Of a stretch of 6,443 nt of DNA, positions 1 through 6,261 are shown piece by piece; position 1 is the first letter of the stretch; each line of letters starts with the position of its first letter. The notes beneath the pieces were generated by a model, which was not told the origin of the DNA, searched no databases, and saw nothing but the letters and a program-made list of their open reading frames with translations. The position numbers were made by a program, and so were the translations under genes. The stretch lies in assembly GCA_046155815.1 (NCBI GenBank), contig JBJXFY010000211.1, forward strand, positions 1 through 6,443. The letters are read 5' to 3'. The stretch comes from JBJXFY01 sp046155815 (GTDB lineage: Bacteria > Verrucomicrobiota > Verrucomicrobiia > Limisphaerales > CAIMTB01).

Positions 1-322
1 GCCGCGGCCAGCCGGTCTCCTGGAAGGCGGTGTGGAAGTAGATGCCGCCGTTCGAGCCGGGCTTGGTCATCACGTCCACCTTCAGCTCGAAGTTTTTGAA
101 GGGCTTCGCGTCGCCCATGTAGAAGAGGTGCGAGCGCGGACCCTCGGCGACGAACGCGCCGTCCTCGATGCGCCACGCCTTGGCGTCGGCATCGCCGATT
201 TTCCAGCCGTCAAAGGTCTTGCCGTCCGAGAGCAGCTTGAAGCCGGGCTCGACGTCGGCGGCGAAGGCGAGGGAGGCCGTGAGCGCGGCCAGCGGGATGG
301 AGAGGGCGAGAACGCGTTTCAT
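1..322 (-). CDS. Secreted DUF1080 (3-keto-disaccharide hydrolase-like) protein, 5' part
   Basis: Only the first 107 codons are present; the gene runs off the left edge. The start (MKRVLALSIPLAALTAS...) opens a clear Sec signal peptide: basic n-region, hydrophobic core at residues 4-18, and a likely cleavage after AFA at about residue 21. The mature part begins with GFKLLSDGKTFDGWK (residues 27-41) and continues with WRIEDGAFVAEG and SNGGIYFHT (residues 90-98). This is the typical opening of the DUF1080 / 3-keto-disaccharide hydrolase family, a concanavalin-like beta-sandwich found in exported proteins and abundant in Planctomycetes and Verrucomicrobia. Family members are thought to act on sugars outside the cytoplasm, but the substrate cannot be read from this fragment. 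The gene lies 58 bases downstream of the DUF5069 gene on the same strand, so co-transcription is possible. No Shine-Dalgarno sequence precedes the ATG. Confidence 0.85.
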   Translation of the reverse strand, partial: MKRVLALSIPLAALTASLAFAADVEPGFKLLSDGKTFDGWKIGDADAKAWRIEDGAFVAEGPRSHLFYMGDAKPFKNFELKVDVMTKPGSNGGIYFHTAFQETGWPR

Positions 323-380
323 GGTGTGCGGCAATGCGTGCGGCGCGGGGCGCGGATTGGCAAGCGGATAGGGGCCGGGC

Positions 381-1280
381 TCACTTCAGGCCCGCCCGCC
401 GCTTCACGGACTCGACGATCGTCCGGTCGTCGTCGCCGTGCTCCCGGACGAGCCGAAGGAAGTCCGCCAGGGTGGTGTTCATGCGCCGCACGAATGGGCG
501 GTCGCCGCCGCAGCCGTACATGAGGTCGGCGGGCATCTCGCCGCGCAGCTTGAGGCGGGCCTTCACGATCAGCCGCGGCAGCCACGCGATGCCGTCCACC
601 TCCTGCGCCTTCGGCGGCAGATCCGCCATGCGCGCCACCCGGCCAGACTTCTTCCCAGCCATGACCCGGACGAGGTAGTCGCGCCGGAGGGCCTGGATTT
701 CCAGCGCCTCGTCCACGCCTGGTTCGCCGTAGCCGAGGTAATCGTCCACGAAGTCGAACATCTCCTGCGCCGTGCAGCCGATGCCCTCGAGGAACGCGGC
801 GTCGCGCGCGTCGAACATCCGGTCCGGCGAGCGGCGCCCCGCCTGCCACGCCGCCACGCCGCGCTGGAACACCGCCCGGAACTCCGACTGCCAAGTTTCG
901 TCCTGCATGGTGGGCATCGTGTGGGCGGCGGGCGGCCCGCACAACGCCCGCGCCCGCGCGTCCACGCGCCGCCAGCCGCGGGCACGGTAGCCGCCCACGA
1001 CGATCACAAACGCCGCGGCGCACAGGTAGAACGTGCGGTCGCCGTGCCACGACACCACGAGGCCCTCGACCGCGAGATCCAGCAGCACCGCCGCGTGCCA
1101 GAGTACATCCGGGGCGTTGAGGAAATAACTGCTGCGCCGGGCGAAAAGGAACAGCGCGCCAAGTCCCGCCACGGCGGCGAGCGTCACCACGACCACGGTG
1201 GTCCGTGGCCGGCCATGCCACGCCTCGAACGTGGCGACGTATCCGGCCAGCAGCACGAGGCTGAACCACCAGCGGCGCAT
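381..1280 (-). CDS. Membrane protein with C-terminal DUF5069 domain (299 aa)
   Basis: The reading frame joins two parts. Residues 5-98 hold four hydrophobic segments (about 5-21, 28-47, 58-76 and 83-98), enough for a small integral membrane domain that I do not recognise. A basic, proline-containing linker (99-124) leads to a soluble region from about residue 125 that resembles DUF5069, with AFLEGIGCTAQEMFDFVDD, GRVARMADLPPKAQEVDG, WLPRLIVKARLKLRGEMP and LMYGCGGDRPF. DUF5069 proteins are mostly stand-alone, about 150-180 residues, and of unknown function; assignment is from memory of the family. GC-rich third codon positions run through the membrane part, the linker and the DUF5069 part, and no in-frame stop separates them, so a true fusion is the simplest reading. 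If the membrane part is not joined in vivo, DUF5069 could start at internal Met codons at 917 or 908. Upstream in-frame sequence lies opposite the next gene and is composition-biased, so the ATG before RRWWFSLVLL was chosen. No Shine-Dalgarno sequence is visible. Confidence 0.75.
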   Translation of the reverse strand: MRRWWFSLVLLAGYVATFEAWHGRPRTTVVVVTLAAVAGLGALFLFARRSSYFLNAPDVLWHAAVLLDLAVEGLVVSWHGDRTFYLCAAAFVIVVGGYRARGWRRVDARARALCGPPAAHTMPTMQDETWQSEFRAVFQRGVAAWQAGRRSPDRMFDARDAAFLEGIGCTAQEMFDFVDDYLGYGEPGVDEALEIQALRRDYLVRVMAGKKSGRVARMADLPPKAQEVDGIAWLPRLIVKARLKLRGEMPADLMYGCGGDRPFVRRMNTTLADFLRLVREHGDDDRTIVESVKRRAGLK

Positions 1281-1369
1281 GCCGGGAGCATTCGACCGCG
1301 GCGCGGCGGGGCAAGCGTCGGCGGTTTCACGTTTACCGGCGCGCGCACCGCGAGTAACCAGCGGGTGGC

Positions 1370-1822
1370 ATGTCGGATTTTCTCGAACTCGTGGCCGGTC
1401 TTCCGCAGCGGCGTTGCGCGGCGGGCGAGGTGCTCCTGCAGCAGGGCGCGCCACCTGGCGGGCTGTTCGTGCTGCTCGCGGGCGGGGTGGAGATCCTGCG
1501 CGACGACGTGCGCGTGGCGCGGGCGACGGAGCCCGGCGCGGTCTTCGGCGAGATGTCCGTGCTGCTGGAGCGGTCCTGCACCGCCACGGTGCGGACCCTG
1601 GTGCCGTCCACGTTTGCGTGCGTGGCGGAGCCGCTGGAGTTCCTGCGCCGGACACCGGTCGCCAGCCTCCATGTGGCGAGGCTGCTCGCGGACCGGCTCG
1701 ACGGGCTGAACCGCTATCTCGTGGACGTGAAGCTCCAGTACGAAGGGCACGACCACCTCGCGATGGTGGATGAAGTCCTCGAGACGCTCATGCAGCGCCA
1801 GCCGCGCCGGTCGCCGCGCTGA
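1370..1822 (+). CDS. Stand-alone cyclic-nucleotide-binding-fold protein (150 aa)
   Basis: This is a small cNMP-binding (Crp-like) beta-barrel protein with no helix-turn-helix. Residues 14-75 show the usual pattern: hydrophobic strands with LLQQGAPPGGLFVLLAGGVEI, then the phosphate-binding cassette FGEMSVLLERSCTATV at 59-74. Gly60 and Glu61 are present, but the position normally held by the phosphate-binding Arg is Cys70, so binding of cAMP or cGMP in the classical way is doubtful. The C-terminal helices (about 97-142: HVARLLADRLDGLNRYLVDV, then HLAMVDEVLETL) resemble a family of short bacterial cNMP-domain proteins annotated without a defined role. It is probably cytosolic and may be a sensor or regulatory subunit. 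It is transcribed divergently from the membrane-DUF5069 gene across 89 bases, and its last 35 bases overlap the metallophosphoesterase gene on the other strand. The ATG is preceded only by a weak GGGTGG. Confidence 0.85.
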   Translation: MSDFLELVAGLPQRRCAAGEVLLQQGAPPGGLFVLLAGGVEILRDDVRVARATEPGAVFGEMSVLLERSCTATVRTLVPSTFACVAEPLEFLRRTPVASLHVARLLADRLDGLNRYLVDVKLQYEGHDHLAMVDEVLETLMQRQPRRSPR

Positions 1823-2558
1823 CCGGCCCCGGCCCGGCTGCGCCGAGCCGCCGCACGTCCACGCCGTTGAAGGAGACCCATTCGGCATCGAGGGTGTCGA
1901 GGTCCAGGGTCAGGCACGTCGGCGATGGGCCGATCTGCCGGCCTGGGTTGAACACCCAGGTGGCGCCGATCCGGTCAATCCACGACCCGCCCTCGAGGAA
2001 GGGCGCGTTGTGGATGTGGCCCGAAAGCACGAGGTCGGGTGAATGGCGGCCGATCCACTCCACGAGAAACTCGTCGCCGCCAAACCGCTTCCCCGTCCAG
2101 CTCACCGGCGAGCGGTCGGGCGGGGCGTGATGAATCCAGACCCACCGCGCCGGCCGCGGCGAGGCGGCGCGCGCGAGCTGGCGCTCCAGTTCCGCCCGCG
2201 ATTCCGGCCCGTCCCACCAGGGGCACAGCGTGAAGGTCGTGCCGCCCAGCTCCACGCTGTCACCGTCCACGAACACACGGGGAGACTTCACCTGGTGGAG
2301 CCACGCGGCGGCGGATTCGCCGGCCGGTGTGTGGTGGTCGCCGTCGTGGTTGCCGGAGGTGACGAGCACCGGCGCGTCCGCGCTGATCCGGGCCAGGTAC
2401 TTCTCGACCACGGCGATCTGCACATCCAGGTCCAGCCTGCCGGCCAGGTCAAGCAGGTCGCCGCCGATCAGCACCGCCCCAAACTCGTGCGCGTGCGCGG
2501 CCACCCAGTCGAACTGCTTGAGGGTGTAATGGAGGTCGGCGGTGTAGAGCAGCCGCAT
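1788..2558 (-). CDS. Calcineurin-like metallophosphoesterase (256 aa)
   Basis: All the metal-binding blocks of the calcineurin-like phosphoesterase superfamily are visible in order: DLH at residues 8-10 (Asp8, His10), GGDLLD at 32-37 (Asp34), GNHD at 69-72 (Asn70, His71), HH at 143-144, and GHIH at 180-183 (His181, His183), followed by FNPG at 203-206. It is therefore expected to be an active, two-metal phosphomono- or diesterase. There is no signal peptide or membrane segment, so it should be cytosolic. The substrate cannot be told from sequence; small YfcE/MJ0936-like phosphodiesterases and SbcD-like nucleases share these motifs, but the length and absence of an SbcC neighbour argue against SbcD. 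The C-terminal 18 residues are Ala/Gly/Pro-rich and are encoded in the overlap with the convergent cNMP gene or next to it. The start was placed at the ATG directly before RLLYTADLH; the in-frame extension to 2645 is low-complexity and would cover the divergent promoter region. Confidence 0.92.
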   Translation of the reverse strand: MRLLYTADLHYTLKQFDWVAAHAHEFGAVLIGGDLLDLAGRLDLDVQIAVVEKYLARISADAPVLVTSGNHDGDHHTPAGESAAAWLHQVKSPRVFVDGDSVELGGTTFTLCPWWDGPESRAELERQLARAASPRPARWVWIHHAPPDRSPVSWTGKRFGGDEFLVEWIGRHSPDLVLSGHIHNAPFLEGGSWIDRIGATWVFNPGRQIGPSPTCLTLDLDTLDAEWVSFNGVDVRRLGAAGPGPVSAATGAAGAA

Positions 2559-2580
2559 GGTTCGCCGAAGGGTCAGCCGT

Positions 2581-2649
2581 CCGCCCCGGCGCGTCGAAGC
2601 AAAACCTCCGCCGCCCCGGCTTGTGGCGGGCTCACCCTGCGCCACCCTG
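2581..2649. promoter_or_regulatory. Divergent intergenic region with two pairs of direct repeats (possible operator)
   Basis: The 98-base gap between the metallophosphoesterase (minus) and the DHPS-like gene (plus) must hold both promoters. It contains a 10-base direct repeat CCGCCCCGGC at 2581-2590 and 2611-2620 (30 bases apart), and CACCCTG at 2633-2639 and 2643-2649 (10 bases apart). Both spacings are near whole helical turns, which would suit a regulator binding one face. No good -35/-10 pair is visible. GC bias makes chance repeats plausible. Confidence 0.2.
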
Positions 2650-2656
2650 TGACGTC

Positions 2657-3544
2657 ATGCTGACGCTGGAGGATCTCGCCGGGCTGGCGGCCCAACACCC
2701 GGAGGCGCTGCGGGTGCAGGTCGCGGAGTTTTCGCTTCGCGGTCGGCTGCTGCCCTTCAACTCGCGTCCCGCCGTGATGGGAGTCGTAAACCTTTCCCCC
2801 GATTCGTGGTACCGCGAGAGCGTCGTGCTCTCGGCGGAAGCCGCGATCGAGCGCGGGGCCGTGCTGGCCGCGCAGGGCGCGGACGTCATTGACCTCGGCG
2901 CGGAATCCACCCTGGCCCACGCCGCACGCGCGGACGCCGCGCTGCAGAATGGCCGGCTGCTGCCCGTGGTCCGGGAGCTGGCGGGTCGGGGGATCGCCGT
3001 CTCGGCCGAGACGTACACGCCGACCGTAGCGCGGGCGTGCCTCGAGGCTGGAGCGGTTGTTCTCAACCTGACCGGCGTGGACCCGACGGAGGAAATGTTC
3101 CACCTGGCCGCCGCGCACGATGCGGCGGTGATCCTCTGCTACGTGCAGGGCGAGCACGCCCGCGCGTTGGGTGACTTCGATTTTGGCACCGACCCGGTGG
3201 TGGGGATGCAGGAATTCTTCGGGCGCCAGGTCGAGCGGGCCACGCGCTGCGGCGTAACGCGGCTTTTCGTAGATCCGGGGCTGGGATTTTACTACCGCAA
3301 CCTCCAGGACAGCGCGGTGCGCGTGCGGCACCAGATGGCGGTGTTCCTGAATACCTTCCGCCTCCGGACGCTGGGATGGCCCGTCTGTCACGCGCTGCCG
3401 CACGCATTCGAGTACTTCGGCGAGGAGGTGCGGAGCGCGGAGCCCTTCTTCGCCGTACTGGCGGCGTTGGGCCGCACGGACCTTTACCGTACGCACGAGG
3501 TGCCCCGTACCCGTGCGGTCCTGCGGGCGCTCGGCGTGTACTGA
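2657..3544 (+). CDS. Dihydropteroate synthase-like (pterin-binding domain) protein, divergent (295 aa)
   Basis: The sequence follows the TIM-barrel order of dihydropteroate synthase: VMGVVNLSPDSWY (40-52), DVIDLGAEST (76-85), VSAETYTPTVA (115-125), an AGAVVLNLTG strand (131-140), FVDPGLGF (204-211) and a C-terminal YRTHEV (277-282). DHPS joins p-aminobenzoate to the pterin pyrophosphate in folate synthesis. Kept here are Asn45, Asn137, Asp206, Arg278 and His280. Altered are the Arg-Pro after EST (Leu-Ala here), the SVDT Asp (Glu118), and the SRK lysine motif, where the aligned stretch reads LPHAFEYFG (246-254). The GFGK lysine is also replaced. The p-aminobenzoate and pterin-ring contacts are thus changed, so standard DHPS activity is doubtful; another pterin- or folate-binding role is possible. 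Residues 1-38 form an extra N-terminal segment. The ATG at 2657 was preferred over 2621 because LTLEDLAGL begins a likely helix and the upstream codons look non-coding. It is transcribed away from the metallophosphoesterase. Confidence 0.8.
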   Translation: MLTLEDLAGLAAQHPEALRVQVAEFSLRGRLLPFNSRPAVMGVVNLSPDSWYRESVVLSAEAAIERGAVLAAQGADVIDLGAESTLAHAARADAALQNGRLLPVVRELAGRGIAVSAETYTPTVARACLEAGAVVLNLTGVDPTEEMFHLAAAHDAAVILCYVQGEHARALGDFDFGTDPVVGMQEFFGRQVERATRCGVTRLFVDPGLGFYYRNLQDSAVRVRHQMAVFLNTFRLRTLGWPVCHALPHAFEYFGEEVRSAEPFFAVLAALGRTDLYRTHEVPRTRAVLRALGVY

Positions 3545-3553
3545 AGGACGCGT

Positions 3554-3579
3554 GGCCGGGCCCGCACAGCGGGGGCCGG
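3554..3579 (+). other. GC-rich stem-loop after the DHPS-like gene
   Basis: Ten bases after the stop codon, CCCGC and GCGGG pair around an ACA loop, extended by GG/CC pairs past a two-base bulge. No T-run follows on either side, so this is at best a poor intrinsic terminator. Its core nearly matches the hairpin at the right edge of the window. Confidence 0.3.
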
Positions 3580-3627
3580 GGCGGCGAAACCGCGCTGGAA
3601 ACCGGCCGGCCGCAGGGCGGCCCCGCG

Positions 3628-3656
3628 TTGACGCGCTGGCGGGCGGCCCAAATAGT
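3628..3656 (+). promoter_or_regulatory. Candidate sigma-70-type promoter of the UVR-motif gene
   Basis: TTGACG at 3628-3633 matches five of six bases of the -35 consensus. After a 17-base spacer, AATAGT at 3651-3656 matches four of six of the -10 consensus. Transcription would begin around 3663-3665, at or next to the ATG at 3665, giving a leaderless message. This fits the lack of a ribosome binding site. It is the best promoter match I found in the window, but is unproven. Confidence 0.4.
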
Positions 3657-3664
3657 CGCCCAGC

Positions 3665-4414
3665 ATGAATTACGACATCGGGCATCTCCTGCGGCGCTGG
3701 GACTATACGCCCGGCGCCACGCAGGTGAGGCAGGTCAAGGGGCGCGACGGGCTGCCGAAGCTGCAGCTCCGGCTCGACCTCGGCATCCTGCAGATGGAGG
3801 TGGAGGGCCGTCCCGACGGGAAGAAGCCGATGGGCCACGCCTCATGGCTCGATTTCTATCAGGCGCGGCTGCGCGAGCACCAGGAGGAGGCGGGCGGCGA
3901 GACGGGCTTTGGCCTGGCGGCGGAGGATTGCGAGCGGCTGCACCACGAGGCCATCCAGTACTACCACCGGGCGGTCTGCCTGGGCGCGATCGGCGATCAC
4001 GCCGGCGTGGTGCGCGATGCGCAGCACAATCTGGACATTCTCCACCTGCTTGCCGGTCTTTCCACTTTTCCGCAGGCCGCGGCGCTTCGTCACGCACTGG
4101 GACCGCAGGTCGTCGTGCTCCGCACACGTTCCCTCGCGGAACCGGCCATCGCCAAGAAGCGCCTCGCGGAGGCGATCCGCGCCATCGAGCAGGGCATCGC
4201 CGACGTGAAGGCGATCCGCGCGGGATCGGAGGACGAGGGGGAGGAGGACGCGCCCGAGGTGGAGTTTCTCGAGGGCTGGCTCAAGGATCTTCGTGGCAAG
4301 GCGCCGCTCAGCCCGCGGCAGAAGCTCGAACGGCAGCTCGACGAGGCCGTACAGCGGGAGGATTACGAGACCGCCGCGAAAGTGCGCGACCAGCTGAAGC
4401 GGCTGGAGGCGTGA
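3665..4414 (+). CDS. UVR-motif (UvrB/UvrC motif) protein of unknown function (249 aa)
   Basis: The C-terminus (about 217-248; QKLERQLDEAVQREDYETAA, then KVRDQLKRLE) is a typical UVR motif, the paired helix that links UvrB to UvrC and also occurs in McsA and ClpC. The N-terminal block MNYDIGHLLRRWDYTPG, followed by VRQVKGRDGLPKLQLRLDLG and QMEVEGRPDG (residues 21-52), recalls a set of conserved proteins from Planctomycetes, Verrucomicrobia and Acidobacteria annotated only by their UVR motif. The middle (85-180) is largely helical, with HHEAIQYYHRAVCLGAIGDH suggesting a TPR-like repeat, and an acidic linker at 188-200 precedes the UVR helices. There are no CxxC zinc knuckles, so it is not McsA, and no nuclease or helicase domain, so it is not UvrB or UvrC. 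It is probably a cytosolic adaptor for a UVR-binding partner; that is inference. It starts 120 bases after the DHPS-like gene. Confidence 0.85.
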   Translation: MNYDIGHLLRRWDYTPGATQVRQVKGRDGLPKLQLRLDLGILQMEVEGRPDGKKPMGHASWLDFYQARLREHQEEAGGETGFGLAAEDCERLHHEAIQYYHRAVCLGAIGDHAGVVRDAQHNLDILHLLAGLSTFPQAAALRHALGPQVVVLRTRSLAEPAIAKKRLAEAIRAIEQGIADVKAIRAGSEDEGEEDAPEVEFLEGWLKDLRGKAPLSPRQKLERQLDEAVQREDYETAAKVRDQLKRLEA

Positions 4415-4419
4415 CGGCG

Positions 4420-4509
4420 ATGGCCGGGGCGTCCGCGTTCCGGCCGACGTTCGGCGGGTTCAGCCGGTATCTCTGGCCGCGGGGGCTCAACAAGCCGGCC
4501 GGGCCGTGA
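4420..4509 (+). CDS. Possible 29-residue small ORF (doubtful)
   Basis: An ATG six bases after the UVR-gene stop opens a 29-codon frame (MAGASAFRPTFGGFSRYLWP...). GGAGG lies 10 bases upstream, but inside the last codons of the UVR gene, where such strings are common. I recognise no family. It occupies most of the 167-base gap between two convergent genes, and could simply be intergenic sequence. Confidence 0.15.
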   Translation: MAGASAFRPTFGGFSRYLWPRGLNKPAGP

Positions 4510-4515
4510 TTCCCG

Positions 4516-4550
4516 GCAAAAATAAGGGCGGGCCCTTGTGGGCCCGCCCT
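4516..4550 (-). terminator. Intrinsic terminator of rpsA
   Basis: AGGGCGGGCCC (4525-4535) and GGGCCCGCCCT (4540-4550) form a perfect 11-base-pair stem around a four-base loop. Read on the minus strand, the stem is followed directly by TTATTTTTG, the expected U-tract. The hairpin begins 31 bases after the rpsA stop. The plus strand has no T-run after the stem, so it should act mainly on rpsA transcription, though the hairpin might also mark the 3' end of the convergent UVR message. Confidence 0.88.
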
Positions 4551-4581
4551 GCGCCATTCTGAAGGAGCAGTTTCCGGCGGC

Positions 4582-6261
4582 TCAACCCTGCTTGTCGCGG
4601 GCGGCGCGGGCCTCGTCGGCGGCGTCGAACGCGTGCTGGAGCGCAACGAGGTCCTCGCCAGGCTTGAGCTGGTCGAGGAGCTTCTGCTCTTCCTTGAGCT
4701 GCTCGGCGGAGTAGTTGGCGGCCTTGATGGAGAGGCCGATGCGGCGCTCGCCGCGGTCGATCTTGATGACGCGGGCGGTGACCTCCTGGCCGGCCTGAAG
4801 GACGTTCTTGATCTTGTCCACGCGATCCTCGCTGACCTGCGAGATGTGGACGAGGCCGTCGATATCATTGTTGAGGCCGATGAAGGCGCCGAAGCTGGCG
4901 AGCTTGGTCACCTGGCCGGTGACGAGGTCACCGACCTTGTAGTGGCGGTCGATATGCTCCCACGGATCCTCGCCGAGCTGCTTGAGGCCAAGCGCGATGC
5001 GCTGGTTGGGCTTGTCCACCTCCAGGACGGTCGCCTCGACTTCGTCGCCCTTTTTCAGGACCTCGCTCGGATGGTTGATCTTGCGGGTCCAAGAGAGGTC
5101 GGAAACGTGGACCATGCCGTCAATGCCCTCCTCGAGCTCGACGAAGGCGCCGTAGCTGGTGAGGTTGCGCACCTTGCCCTTCACGCGGGTGCCGGGCTGG
5201 TACTTGGCCTCGGCCTGGTCCCACGGGTTGGTGTCGAGCTGGCGGATGCCGAGCGAGATCTTCTGTTCCTCGCGGTTGATTCCGAGCACGACGGCCTCGA
5301 TTTCCTGGCCTTGCTTGAGGACGTCGGAAGGCTTGGCGATGCGCTTGGTCCAGGAGAGTTCGGTGACGTGGATGAGACCTTCGACACCGGGCTCGATTTC
5401 CACGAACGCACCGTAGGGCACGAGGTTCACGACCTTGCCCTTCAACTTCTGGCCGACGGTGTACTTGGCATCGATGTTGTCCCAGGGGTTCTGGAGCTTC
5501 TGCTTGAGGCCGAGGGAAACGCGTTCCTTCTCCTTGTTGACATCGAGCACGACGACATCCAGGTCCTGACCGACCTTGAGGATCTCGCTCGGGTGGCCGA
5601 CGCGGCCCCAGGACATGTCGGTGATGTGCAGGAGGCCATCAATGCCGTTGAGGTCGATGAAGGCGCCGAAATCGGTGATGTTCTTGACGGTGCCCTTGCG
5701 GATGTCGCCGGGCGTCATGTCGGTGAGCAGCTTCGAGCGGCGGTCGGCGCGCTCCTGCTCGATCAGCTCGCGTCGGGAGAGGACGATGTTCTGGCGGTCC
5801 GTGTTGATCTTGAGGACCTTGAACTCGTAGGTGTTGCCGACGAAGATTTGGAGGTTCTTCGGCGGGGTGATGTCCACCTGCGACGCGGGAAGGAAGGCCT
5901 CGACGCCGATGTTCACGAGCAGGCCGCCCTTGACGGCGCCCTTGACCTTGCCGGTGACGGTGGCGCCCTCGCTGGCGCTCTGGACGATCTTCTCCCAGTT
6001 CTGCTTGAACTCGGCCTTCTCCTTGGAGACGACAATCATGCCGTTGCGGTCCTCGAGACGCTCGATGAGCACGGAGACGGTGTCGCCGACCTTGACGGTC
6101 GAGATGTCGTCGAACTCGGAGGCGGGGATGAGGCCCTCCGACTTGTAGCCGATGTCGACGAGGACTTCGCGGTGATGCACCTCGATGACGGCGCCGGTGA
6201 CGATCTGGCCCGGGGCAAAGCGGAGTTCGCTGTGCTGCAGGGCCTCAGCCATGGTAAGCAT
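4582..6261 (-). CDS. rpsA: 30S ribosomal protein S1 (559 aa)
   Basis: Six S1 (OB-fold) RNA-binding repeats are visible at about residues 17-80, 100-163, 185-252, 270-339, 357-426 and 444-513. The last four carry the canonical pattern, for example GTVKNITDFGAFIDLNGIDG with LLHITDMSW, GKVVNLVPYGAFVEIEPGVEG and VTKLASFGAFIGL. Length and domain count match the long Gram-negative-type S1 (557 residues in E. coli). The protein binds the 30S subunit near the mRNA platform through its first repeats, and captures and unfolds mRNA with the later ones. A charged helical tail (515-559, ending ARAARDKQG) follows repeat six. The start is either the Met at 6261 or the Met three codons later at 6252 (MAEALQHSELRF); neither has a Shine-Dalgarno sequence, as is also true of E. 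coli rpsA. A strong terminator follows the gene, and its upstream neighbour lies outside the window. Confidence 0.97.
   Translation of the reverse strand: MLTMAEALQHSELRFAPGQIVTGAVIEVHHREVLVDIGYKSEGLIPASEFDDISTVKVGDTVSVLIERLEDRNGMIVVSKEKAEFKQNWEKIVQSASEGATVTGKVKGAVKGGLLVNIGVEAFLPASQVDITPPKNLQIFVGNTYEFKVLKINTDRQNIVLSRRELIEQERADRRSKLLTDMTPGDIRKGTVKNITDFGAFIDLNGIDGLLHITDMSWGRVGHPSEILKVGQDLDVVVLDVNKEKERVSLGLKQKLQNPWDNIDAKYTVGQKLKGKVVNLVPYGAFVEIEPGVEGLIHVTELSWTKRIAKPSDVLKQGQEIEAVVLGINREEQKISLGIRQLDTNPWDQAEAKYQPGTRVKGKVRNLTSYGAFVELEEGIDGMVHVSDLSWTRKINHPSEVLKKGDEVEATVLEVDKPNQRIALGLKQLGEDPWEHIDRHYKVGDLVTGQVTKLASFGAFIGLNNDIDGLVHISQVSEDRVDKIKNVLQAGQEVTARVIKIDRGERRIGLSIKAANYSAEQLKEEQKLLDQLKPGEDLVALQHAFDAADEARAARDKQG

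Noticed and set aside
438..1709. 423-codon plus-strand open frame across the DUF5069 and cNMP genes
   Set aside because: It crosses two better-supported genes and a divergent intergenic region, and its translation is His/Arg/Pro/Ala-rich without any recognisable domain; GC-rich DNA has few chance stops.
2621..2656. Upstream start for the DHPS-like gene (12 extra residues)
   Set aside because: The extra residues (MWRAHPAPPCDV) do not look like protein, and the extension would consume the promoter region; the ATG at 2657 is preferred.
2573..3838. 421-codon minus-strand open frame opposite the DHPS-like and UVR genes
   Set aside because: It spans both genes and the gap between them, with low-complexity translation and no motif.
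3376..4509. 377-codon plus-strand frame overlapping the DHPS-like end and all of the UVR gene
   Set aside because: Gly/Arg/Ala-rich frame shadow of two recognisable genes; only its last 29 codons are outside other genes and are listed as a doubtful small ORF.
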